Made by a program: the position numbers and the translations under genes. A stretch of 60,000 nt of DNA from Antedon mediterranea (lineage: Eukaryota > Echinodermata > Crinoidea > Comatulida > Antedonidae), in assembly GCF_964355755.1 (NCBI RefSeq), contig NC_092675.1:23726412-23786411 (forward strand). Reading direction: 5' to 3'. This document shows positions 35,786 to 48,000 of this stretch, piece by piece. The notes beneath the pieces are model-generated. The model did not search any database and was not told the DNA's origin. It saw only the letters and a list, made by a program, of their open reading frames with translations. The number at the start of each line of letters is the position of its first letter. The stretch's first letter is position 1.

Positions 35786-38700
35786 TGGTGTACACAGCTT
35801 TGAATTGGTGCTGGAAATGACGTAGGTCAGACAGCAGATAAGCAATTAAAATAAACGTGCAATATACAAGCAGGTAACTGGTATTGCTCATTATGATGTC
35901 GTCTTGTTCATTAAACTGGGGCATTAGTTAGAGCTAACTAACGGAAATTACATATTCTGGTTTCTTTCATTAAATATAGTCATTGTTATAGGAAATTTAA
36001 AGTAAAAAAATCAATAAATAAAAAGTGATCAAGGATTGACAACAACACAATAGGATACGATGAGTATGAGTATTGTATTGTCTGATGTTTGAGTTGAAAA
36101 AGTTCGATTGCCATTCAAAACAGTTATATCCATTTTCTAACTCTACCAGACTTGTCATGGATGACAGTGTGGTGTAACTATATCTAAAATTCATTATGTT
36201 ATTGGAGTGGTGTATCTACACTGTTCTTAACTTTACCTAATGTTGCTGTATACATCTAGGCCTATAACAATATAGTATTATAATAACGTGTTTGTGGGTG
36301 ATGTGAAATAATTAATATACAACGTTAATGAAATGTATAACAATACAATCAGGCTGAATTATAGGTTATACCTGGTCATGTATATTACGTTATTTTTAAT
36401 TGTGTGCTGCCAAGTGATGCATGACAAGTTTTAAATTTATAAAGTCGATATTATTAATTAATGTATTGTAGTTAAGTATACTACTGTAACGTTCAATACG
36501 CGGTGTTCTTATACTCTTCGGGTCATTTCTAATCTATCGATAAATATGATATTAGATAGTTATAAAATAAATATTTTGTTAGTTTTTTGTTAGAATTTTA
36601 AAAATACATTCATAATTTAGGAAGAAATAAATGTATAATGTAGGTCGAGATGAATAAAAACTGTAATCTACTAAATTAAATTAAATTAAGTTTTTTTTTA
36701 AATGTTATGAATTACGTCCAATGTTTGAGGTGCAGCATGTGTTACTACTACTGTCAGTCGTCTTCAGGATAATTTATTATTTATTGAGAATATGAATATA
36801 ATGGAAATTATTAAGAGTATTAGTTTGAAATTTGTGAGTGAAGACTGTGTACTAACCATATTTTATATATACTTCGACCACATCTCCAACCATGCATATC
36901 ATGAATACTATTATTTCCTTTTGGAAAAACATGGAGTATGCAAACCTAACTATTAGTGCCATTCAATATCAATAACCTAATCATACTTTCAATTCAATGA
37001 CATCAAGAAAGATCAGTCATGTCATGATGCAGAGCTATCTGACCTGGTATTATCAGAAATCAATTAGATTACGTAGTATAATATGGGCCTAGACGTAATA
37101 TTCAGAAAGTTCAGGTACTTAGGTAAGGCCTATTGGAATCAGCACACATTAGGCATAATTATGTAAGGACGATCTTATAGTTTTGCTCCTTCTATTGCAG
37201 AAAGAGTACCGTAGTAACTAAATAACCCTTAAGCAAGAAAGTGATCACAAGTAATAACAAGTTCAGGTGAAATCGATCATTTTAAATAAACTTAAATATT
37301 GAATCTAATTCGTTACATCTAGCGGCGTTTGTCATTGGTTTTCTGGGAAATATATCAATATACTGATTAAATGGTATATTCCGTCCTGGTCAAATAATCA
37401 TCAAAATGATAACTGCCTAAAGATACTATAAGAAGGTCTTATCAGATGAGTAATGCTCAACTAGTGTTCAGTTTTTGGAGAAGTAAGGAAGAGTTAAAAT
37501 AACAATGTCAATAATAATTCTTTTGCTATGGTCTGCCAGCTCTTTTCATTTAAAAGGAAACTTTGTCAATATAAATATAATCTATAGACATTTCTATAGA
37601 CTAAATTTATATAAATTATATTAAATTTTGAATATTTTTGAAAGTCGGAAAATAGTAATAATGTATAGCACATACAATATTACATTGACAAAACGACTAC
37701 CTTCTTCCTGAAAGCTGTTTACTGGATACGATTAGACATTAGGCTGGAGAGTCCACTAAGCCATGAGACTAAAGTACAAAAACACAGTCTAGTAACATGT
37801 GTCAGTACGGGTCTTGCTGCCCGTCTATTTATTATTCGGTTAACGGTAATTTCAATTTAGTTGGGACCTACGCAATACATTTCAGCAAAAAAATGAACAT
37901 GTTATTGGCAGAAGTATAATTATAATATTTAATTTTTGTTTTAAACAAACTGGGTTATGTTTTTATTTACTGATGGTGAATACAAACATCATTACATTCC
38001 AGTTATGCTCATATTATATATAATTTTAATCGTCAGTATTTATAATACTATTATTTCATTACATATTCAATAACATGAATTGGAAATGGTTCATGTTATA
38101 CAGGCGGTTATTGACCACACACAAACAACGCTTACAAAAGTCTGATTTATGAATTTAATTTTACGTTAGAGACTAAACTAAGTCTGTCAAGCTTGGCGCC
38201 CATCGTAATCCAAGATAAAGTAGCCGATTGTGTATCTAGGCAAATGTCATAATGTGTATAATATCGTCGAAGCATACCTGAATACAGTGTCACACGTGAC
38301 ATTGTATTTTCTTGGCTGTAAGCTGATACTTAAAGTAATTCGTAAGCTACACTGTATTACAGAACTCACTGAAGAAATTAAGACACAGAGAATCATATAG
38401 ATAAAAACTATTACCGTATTAGACTTACTGAAAATACAATATAAGAGCCTAAACACTTATTCGGCCTGGATATGCCTAAAAACTAAACAATCCTTCAGTT
38501 TAAAAGATTCTAAACAAACTAAATCAGTTTACCACTAAAATGGCGTTGGCAGTACTCAATTGGTAGCATGTAAATTAAATTTGTGTAGGACTGTTGAAAT
38601 GGTCTCTTTATAAATATTTATTTCTGTTAATTGTTTACATTTGTCACACACATATGCCTAGTTTATATTCACTTCTTACAGTAATGCACAGGACTGTAAA

Positions 38701-41700
38701 TGACACTAAAAAAAGATATATTCATTTTAAAATTATTCTTATTCTTATAATAATGAAAACAAAACCTTAATATAGATAGCCGTATTGGAAGCAACCAGTC
38801 GATACAATAGGTCAAACAGTAAAGATCGACCTAAATTTATTTTTAGCTTAGGTTTGTTTAAGTACTCGCATATGTAATAAAGAAAGCTTATATATCTTGA
38901 TATAACACTGATATTATTTATATTTCTTAAATAATATTTTTTTGTATTTTTCATGTACAAATGACTGCTTCATCAACAACCCTTATAAATTGTCATGCCT
39001 TAATACTCCTTCCACATTACCTATGAAGACACGACAATGCAAATTCTTGAATATTGAATTACTTACCATTTTTGTTTGTTTCAAATGATAAACTTCTTTA
39101 AAAAGAAATAATCACAACATGACTTTCAGAGCACAGTGGACAAAGTTGTTTAGAGATTCCAAACGATGCTGTTAGTGTTGGTATTGCAATTCTAAGTCGA
39201 ACATTGGGCGATAGCATAACGGTTCCCAGTCTACTGTACATCATGCATTTTTAATGAAAACTTTTGTAGTAAGTATTGGACCGCGTGTTTGTATTGTAGC
39301 CCAAATCGATCAGGTTGTAAGGTGAATTATTGATCTTTTTACATCTTCTAGTAAATGTGTATCGAATTGTATATAAACATATAGTTTCGTGTTCTAATTT
39401 ACTTTAATTTACATCTAATGTCAATAAATGAGGTGTCAACAAAACATATGCCACTTGTGGAGTAAACATTTTTTTGTTATCTGGAAAACGTTCACTGAAA
39501 ATCGCTGTAGTCAAAATGGTCAAGTAGTTGTATTAAACGTTATTCGCTTCATAAAATATTAAAATTTACATAATCGTGATCAATTTGACATATTAATTGA
39601 GGTAATGTGCTATAATTTATCCCAAGTATGAAGGCTCCGTAATCAAGTTATATCTGTCAAATACTTTGACTAGCATATTTTACAATGTTATTAAGAAATA
39701 AACCACTAAGATGACATTTACAAGTGTCATCGTAAATCAATATATCAGAGCCTGGATTCAAGACTGTCATTCAACCAGACCATAAAAATTGATAGAAGAT
39801 ATGAAACATGAAAATATAAAACAAGTCTGTCAAGATTGAATATACGTTTTGGAAATTTGCTAACAGGTCCCTGTGGAGGTATAAGGTAGACATTTCTCTT
39901 TTGTTGCATTAAGATAGAAATGTATATTAATATAAATTTTGACAGAAATGGAGAAACTTTAAACCGCTAAGAAATAACGGTGTCTGAAATAAATAACAAT
40001 GGAAGATATTAAAGATAACAAACGGTGAGGCAGAACACATTCCCAATAACAATCGTGGTGGTTTGGCTTTGACCACTAGGACTTCAACATTATGTGAACA
40101 ATTCGATTGAATAACAACTCCATGACCACCAAGGTACTGGTTCGGTTACACAGTACACGGAAGAGCGACTCACTATGGGTTATTACTGGTTCATTTTCCT
40201 CTTTCGCGATGTATTCCGCATGTATTCTTTCTTCATACATGCAATGTTATAGAACTATTGAAATATAACATATTTACCTTGTCCTAGAATTGCTGAACGG
40301 CTTGTAATTAAAGAACTGATTTGTTTGATAAAATGATGAATAATGAATAATTAATATAGAAAGTTTGTATCTCTGTTCGTAACCCATCAACCAGAGAACA
40401 TTCACTTGACATGTCAAATTATTTTCTGTGACTATTTTTCCCTGGTTTGCTGAATCACTGCAGACGCATACATTTCCAAATTTAAATTCTTCTAGAGTGT
40501 TCCATTCTATAATACTAGTTGAATACATATAAATTTAAATATACTAGAATTATGTCTACGAACTAAGTTATATAGCCTACAGTATATGCTACAAGTTGCT
40601 CTTAAACAGGTTGGAGTGCACAGCAAGAGAGATGTATGTCTAAATAGCAAATAGACCGGTAAGTTAGCATGGTTATAATTGATATACTTGTTGGTAATCA
40701 CCTTTTAATTTCTTCGTATATATCAAGAAACGTGCAGCGCATTCATCCACGAAAGACAGTGTTTGTCAGATTGAGGTCTGTGCATTACGTCGCCAGGTGT
40801 TCATAGTTCAACACATCGCGACTTATGAAGTAACGTATGATGTCATAAAAACTAGACAACAACATACTTCACATTACCTTTTTCGTAACATTTATTATCT
40901 AACTATACAGATAAAACCAGTTTACCAATTACAGTGGGAAACATTCATTATACAAAACCAGCTCCTTTCGCTTCCAATAGAATATCGATTTACAGGAGCT
41001 AAACAATTGCAGCGTATATTAATTGATCGAAGCAATTCTCAGCATGTTGTGTGTAAATTCAGTATACACATTTCTGTACAGTACATTATAAGTATACCAA
41101 ACACAAAGCTAGTACACCAAAGACATTCTTACATGTTTATAAAGTACCGATGGAATTGAAGGACAATCAAAGACATTACAGAAAGCTTCATTATGGTCAC
41201 TGGTGGTAGTCACTTCATAATATGACTGTGGTGGACATAAGGTCGCCTTTTTTAATCGATTGATTCAGACAATTTTGGAAGTAGACATAAGTTGAGTTAA
41301 CACGTCTGTATTATTAGTGGAACAGAAACGAGCCAATAAAATAGATGTTGGAAGGGAAACGATACGACTAAAGCAGCAAATTGTGGAAATCTAAGTTAAT
41401 TTTTATAGGTTGCTTTTTTGCTCCCACTTTAGTTATATTTATTTACATAGGCCTATTATGCTGCATTTTTTATGCGCAAACTTACTGGTATATTATCTTT
41501 CTCAAAATAATCTATAATAAGACGTGCTGCAGATTGAACAATGATAATTTGAACCATTAATTGAAGACATTTAGGATATCACTTTTAAAATCATTAATGC
41601 TAACAATAGAGGAAAATATAGTGGGCCTACTTTAATCATGGATTAATATTGTAAAAAAAATCGACATTCTACGTGAAATTTGTTTATTACTAAATGTAAC

Positions 41701-43218
41701 GTAACGTAACGGTTACATGTGAGTAATGGAATAAGTTATATTCCATGTTTAGTATGACATTGCGACCGAATAGTGAGTGCTACTTTGCCCTTTTTTTTAA
41801 TTAAGCAACACCTAAATAACAAATTTATCTCCCAAAAATATCGTTTTGCACCTAAATCAAGCTTGAACTTATCTGACACATAAAACAACACTCTGTGTCA
41901 CATCCAGCTTTCTGAAGTAGTTCAATATTTATGATAATGATGAAACCATTATAAACAACTTATTATTGATAAAATAGTTTGCAAATTGGGTCTGTAGGCG
42001 ACGAACAATTCTGACGAATCCTAGCATGTGTATTTAATTGTCAATTTGACATATACATTAGGTTTTTCTATGTTGCTGTTCATATACCTACATATTTTAT
42101 CCGATGTTCTGTAACCGCTATATACAAATCCATGTAAACTCAGATTCAAAGTATGAGTTCAATTTGATGACAACTTCTACATCTTAATGGTCTTTGGGTC
42201 TTTGTAGGTAATTGTCTAATTATATGTACACATACCATGTCAACAATTTAACTACTGTATTCTTTAACATCATTTCTACGAAAGCTTGTTTTCTGGCAAT
42301 TGAGTAGAAGTTTCAACATAGTAAGACATAATTTCGATATAGAAATAACTTTAAAATACTACTGGACTTTCATACAGTAGACCTAAGTGCATCGAGGCGT
42401 GACAGAGTGTTACGCATACTTAACTTCGATTATTATAAATTAAAAAGGTTAATACTTTTGTATCAAAGTTATTCTTATGCATTAATTTTAATACATATAT
42501 AATACAATACAAAATCGACATCTATGAAAGATAAGGATAATGCTGCAGTTATTATAGAGATGACTTATTTTATTTTCATACATTTTCACACACCTTTATT
42601 CTAAATTGTTCATGTTTATAACAAGCGATGCTACATGATTTTTTCGTAATCTTAATATACGATGGTTAATCTAGGTGCAGTAACAATGTTTATAATAAAA
42701 AAAGTATATTTTTTATTGATATACATACCTTTTTTATCTCACAAATTTAACAAGTGAGAGTACATTTTGGTTAACACTAAACAAAGTTTTGTAGCGCCAA
42801 ACGACACTCGTTCTGCTAAACCGCTGCTTTCAAAAACGTTAAATTCATAGACTACAGTACCGGTATACAAATAAAATATATAATTTGTAAATGCATTAAA
42901 ATATTAAACAAAAAAATTAATATTAATGTGATTCTAAATAAAATGACAATGTTACAATTGGTCATTATTTCTTGGTTAAAATTGCTTATATATTTGAGAT
43001 ATGATTTTAACTTTTAAATTAACTTTTTTTAAACTAGAATACAGAAATAATTTGCATTAAAACTTGAATGAATACTATACCTGTAATACATAATATACAT
43101 TCCATTTTCAAAAAAAATATAAGGCCCTATTTTAAAATGTGATCATTTGGCTTTGTTTGATATAAGATTTAATATGACTGAGAAATTTGCTCTTATATAG
43201 CTGTACAGTACTGTAAGT

Positions 43219-43238
43219 GTTATTATTATTATTATTAT
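43219..43238. repeat. TTA trinucleotide microsatellite
   Basis: Six or more consecutive TTA units. Confidence 0.9.
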
Positions 43239-44928
43239 CATTATATAATGATAATATTTGAGACATTTTGAACTGCAAGCCTTTTTTGATATTGTTTTTC
43301 TTTATTCTTTAAATATTGTTTATATTTCAAGCTATTGGCAGGCATGAAAGAATTTAAAAAATATAATACGGCTACGAAAGCCCACGCAACGATTTTCACA
43401 AGCTCGTTATACGGGTGCAAAATAAATATTACTCTACAATTGTTCAATCGTATACGGTATAAAGTTTGTATTTTTAATAAGTAATGATGGATAAAACTTA
43501 CCGAACCTGTTGCTAAATTGAGTGGACGGTCTTATGTTCCTCAATGCGTGAAGCCGGTAAATGATGAATACAGCTTACTACCAATAGCTTCTATAGATTA
43601 ACTTCAATAGAAAAAGTGAGGGCGTTCCATAAGTAGTAAAATCCATAGGCATTTGTATTTTGTGGGAAGATAATTGTTAAGTATTAGTTGTTTGCACCAG
43701 GACACAATAACTCCTCACACTGAAATAAAACGAATGAATGCATGAATGCGTTGAACCAAGCCTTGATTATCTGTATAAAATTACTTTCTAAAGTCTAAGT
43801 TGACAATGTGTATAGTTATATGTTGCTTGCCGATGGTCGATGCTAGCCAAAATATGTCATTTTGTGTACACAATTATAAACATAAAATGCTTTAATTAAT
43901 ATCTAGGCTACGCATTGCCTTAGGCTAGTGGCTAATTGATAGCCGGTAATTTTGTCGCCAAGCAGAGTTGCCGGTGAAACGTGTAGGCCTATGTGATGCT
44001 AGTAGGCCAGACAGGGCTAGGCCGATTACCAGTAGCCGCCGGTGAATGTTTTCCCCGTTTTTGTGATAGTTATGACAATGAAAAGTTCCCTTCAAGCGGA
44101 GAATCAACATCTTTGTATTAACGAGGGCATCCATAATTAAGATTTCCGGAAAATAGCTTTGCCTATATAAACCAGCCATACGCAGTTGATAAAGCCATGA
44201 TAAATTAAAGATATTATAGAGGGCACTAGATTTCGTCACAAACCAACCAAACTGTAATTATAATACCCTATACGCATGTGCAGTTTGAGTGTTTAATGGA
44301 ATGCGTAACAAAACTTCTCGCATGTTCTTTTTACAGAAAATATGTTAATAAAGGTTGACATAGAAAAATAGAATACGCTTCATGTTCACTCTTTTACCAC
44401 ATATTTGTTTTTCGAGAGAATAATAACATGTATGAATTACATATTTGGTGGAACGCTGGTGGCGCGTATGGTGATCAGATTGACAACACACAAAATAAGG
44501 TAATACTACACATTTATAGTTTTGTTATCTAAAGTTCATATCATTAGTATTTATTCATGAAGACTGATTTATTAAACGTAACTCATAACATCTTCATATT
44601 ATATATATATAGATTATTATATTTATTTATTTATTATTTTATTTATTTGATTATTATAAAATAGGCCAACGATGAACCTGTTGTTCGTTTTCTTTATACA
44701 GTATTGAAATACTAAAGGTACAAAATAAATGAATTGTATCATAGCTTTCTTTACAATTTGCCTCGATCGATATACTACCTGTATCGTTTATTTTATTTCA
44801 GCATATTTTCAAAGAATAATTATAGTAACAACATTATTTATGTTTACTAGGCCTAGTATTGTTTTTATTTCCCTGCATACCTAAAATATAATAGTACCAT
44901 GTTACATGACACGACATACACAATTTGG

Positions 44929-44934
44929 TTTATT
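44929..44934 (-). terminator. Candidate polyadenylation signal of the GMC gene
   Basis: AATAAA on the minus strand, 14 bases past the stop codon, which would give a very short 3' UTR. Further AATAAA words occur near 44870 and 44790, so usage is uncertain. Confidence 0.45.
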
Positions 44935-44947
44935 CTCTAAGCCCTAC

Positions 44948-45077
44948 TTATGTTTCAGATAAGATAATAGTTGCAGCTTTTTGACCAATCATAATGCTTG
45001 GTGCGTTTGTATTTCCCGACGTCACTTCCGGCATAATTGACGCATCAGCAACTCGTAGTCCAACTACACCTTTAACT
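44948..45077 (-). CDS. GMC oxidoreductase exon 15 (catalytic Asn, stop)
   Basis: Residues 537-579, [18 protein letters not shown] then [16 protein letters not shown] and the end ILSET. N561 in NTNAP is the usual second active-site residue. The CDS stops at 44948 with TAA. Confidence 0.95.
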
Positions 45078-48000
45078 CTGAAATAATTAAATGGCATAAC
45101 ATAAAACGCATATTAATGTTGATATACTTTCAAGCAAAGCAGACTGTTCTTCGTGGAGGAACCCCCATTAATATTTAAATAACTATATTCATCATCGGCG
45201 GCGGTACCAATAAAGTGTAAACGTATTTAGGTAAGAGGTTAGGTAAGTAAATCATTATACACTAAGTTTACTACTAAGCATACATGTCACTCTATCCTCC
45301 TTTTATGTTACGATTGTTGTCATTAGATAATCAAGGTTTTATTATGTGTAATAATGAATTAAGTTTAAAACCTGAGTTTAGGATCAACAACCGTAGATGG
45401 ATCGTCTGCCGCCCCCATACGACAAGTACCAGTAGGATGGTAAATAGTTGCTGCAATGTGACGTACAAACTGTTCCCGGTATTCGTCAGTATATTTATTA
45501 ATTTGAGTATCAGTAACGTCAGGAAGATCTAGTTTAAGTCTAAAAAGAAAAGAAACTTCAGTGCTGACAATATCTTTGATACAGACAGTTATTTATTTTG
45601 ATGAAAATCCTTAAGAGCATTGTACTCTTACCCAAATGGCTTCATTGCCTCTGTTGCAGCGATCTTCTGGCAAATCTCTAGCCCCTATGGTGATAAGAAC
45701 AGATAATAAAATACTATACTGGGATTATTGGGTGTGTATGGGCCTTACGTGTTACTGTCAAAATGTGTAAAAACGTAAATACATATTTAAATGCGAACTA
45801 AAGAAAACAAAGGTTCAATAAAACTGGTCATGATTTAAAGGAAGGCCTACTGGATGCAATTAGGCCAAATTGGTTGATGAGCTAAGCTTGATGATTATTA
45901 AACATTACAAGGAAATGCTTTGACTACCTTTGCCAATATATTTACATCTCGTTGATCTGAAAGATAGTTTGGCTGTATAATAGGTGGCACTGTTGGGTCA
46001 GCACTGGATAATTTGATGAAACCATTACTCTTCGGATGAAGCAACACCGGTGCTAGTGTGATTCCTTCAAATGACTTGCGTTCATCTTCTGGGATGTCAT
46101 AGCCCAGGTCAGTTTTGTATCTGTAAAAATGTTAAATATTTATATAGCAAAGACTAAAGACATAATTGAAGCCAAATAGAGATTCATTAAAAACACATCA
46201 ATTCAGCGAAAGAAAACACAAACGTGTTTTTAAAGAGTGTCCGAGTTTAACACTATTTTGAAAAGTCATTTTCCAGCTGCATATGACTACAGAGAGTTTG
46301 GTTTGTATGGCTGAGTTCATTGTCCACCTGCAAAATAGCTCTATTGTTAAAGTTTGTCAACTTGTCTACGTACTAGCCAACTTTGAAAACTTTTCTCGGA
46401 GTTTGCAAACTTCAATTATCTAGTGTAGACTGGGGTTGTAATGAGGTGTTCCACTGGTAAGTTCAACTGTATGAGTTTTGTCTGTAAAGGGTTTGGCCGA
46501 AATTTTTTTATTTCGGTGATTTAACAATTTGCCATGTAGGGGTAAAAGGTGCTGTTTTATAGCGTATTATGATTATTCAGAGGCACCATACCTTTCTTCA
46601 TAATTCAATACACTAAACTGATGTATGCCAAGTGCAAAGTAACTTGGAACTAAGATAATCTGTATGTCTGGCCATTCGTATTTTTTCTGTGAAAAAAGAT
46701 GAAAACATTTTATGAGGAAATTATTTATTTTAAATCAACAATTAATCCGTTCGTCCACTCCAAACAGTTTTTTTTAAATAGAATTATAATGCCTGATACA
46801 ACAATTGAATTGAACACATAACGTGTTTTTATTGTTAAAAAATAACAAGCTAAAAGATCTTGAGATTTAGAAAAGGAAAATCACGTGGACGATGGCACTT
46901 GTAATGATGAAGACAAGTATTAATGAATAATTCAAATCAGAAAAGTACAATACAATATTTGAATTTGCCTTCACGATACTAATAAACAGATTATTTTATC
47001 TGTTTTTTAATGTTTATTATTCTGCGCATATAAATTGAATGGGTTTTCTATAGCAACGCGACTCTACAGCTCACTATTAGTAGAGTCATTTTCATGAGAT
47101 TCCTGACTAATTTTAGGATACCTTTTTTTGGCTATGGATTTAGTGAGATGAACCAATTTAGAAAAAATATAGCTCCTATACACCTCCCCAAAATCGCGGC
47201 AAAGTGTATCTTAGAGGGCGTTTTTAAAATGGCCGCCTATAAGATATATTTCTCTAGGTGTTAGTTACGGATCTCATGAAAATGACTCTACTATATGTCG
47301 GTTTGTTGGTTGGTGGGTAAACACTAACTTGAGAATGCGACTGCAGCCATGTATATGGCCTTGTTTTGGCCACGTAGTAGTACTGTAGTTTTATAACAAG
47401 AGTATATTTTTATTTAAACACAATCAGGTTTTTACAAAAAAAAGGAAGGAATAATCCCACCGACAAACCATGTTTTTGTATAAGTTATGCTGTCCTTATT
47501 TGGGCAAACTGGTAATGTTAGGCCATATTATGAACTCTTAAATGTACAATAATAAGAACTAACCTCCATCCCACTGTTTAAGAACGCAACAGCTTCAAGA
47601 CCATTCGTTGATAGCATTCCCTGAATAAAGAAATAGTAAAAAAGGAATGGGGTGTCACGAAACCTAAGACCACGAAAGCTAAGACCCCCTAAGACCTAAG
47701 ATCACGAAAGCTAAGACCCAAGGCCTAAGATTACAAATTCTAAGATATACTACAGCTTAAAAACAATACTTGTTTATCCATACATAATTTTAAACATAGT
47801 AGGTTTCATTTATTACCATAAATATAATTAAATACTACCGCAAAACATAGATAAACTCACGTTATTTTCGCCCGTTGAGTAAATGTATATTTTTCTTTAC
47901 AACAAACAAACTTGACGGATTATTTGTTGGTATATATTTACTCCAATTGTGTTGGTTCAGAGGATGTTTTTCTTTCGCACCTGCCTTTCTTGTATTTTGA

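Larger units (their letters stand above)
31372..44947. other. No gene seen; intergenic between the two host genes
   Basis: No exon chain or protein motif found on either strand. Contents: a 22-bp-stem hairpin element at 33277-33399, two (CCGA)n TIR elements (34141-34220 and 35619-35785), a TTA run at 43219-43238, and a less AT-rich block at 32200-32480. The remainder is AT-rich unique-looking sequence. Confidence 0.5.

Noticed and set aside
35654-35924. Overlapping minus-strand frames rich in Ser, Val, Arg and Gly (SRSVSWSVGWSV pattern)
   Set aside because: They are translations of the CCGA/CTGA tetranucleotide run in a TIR element, in two frames at once, and have no independent coding support.
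40797-41159. 120-codon plus-strand frame
   Set aside because: No family motif, composition like the surrounding AT-rich DNA, no flanking splice signals with a partner exon.
43925-44239. 104-codon minus-strand frame just downstream of the GMC gene
   Set aside because: No recognisable motif, and not linkable to any exon. The GMC protein already ends normally at 44948.
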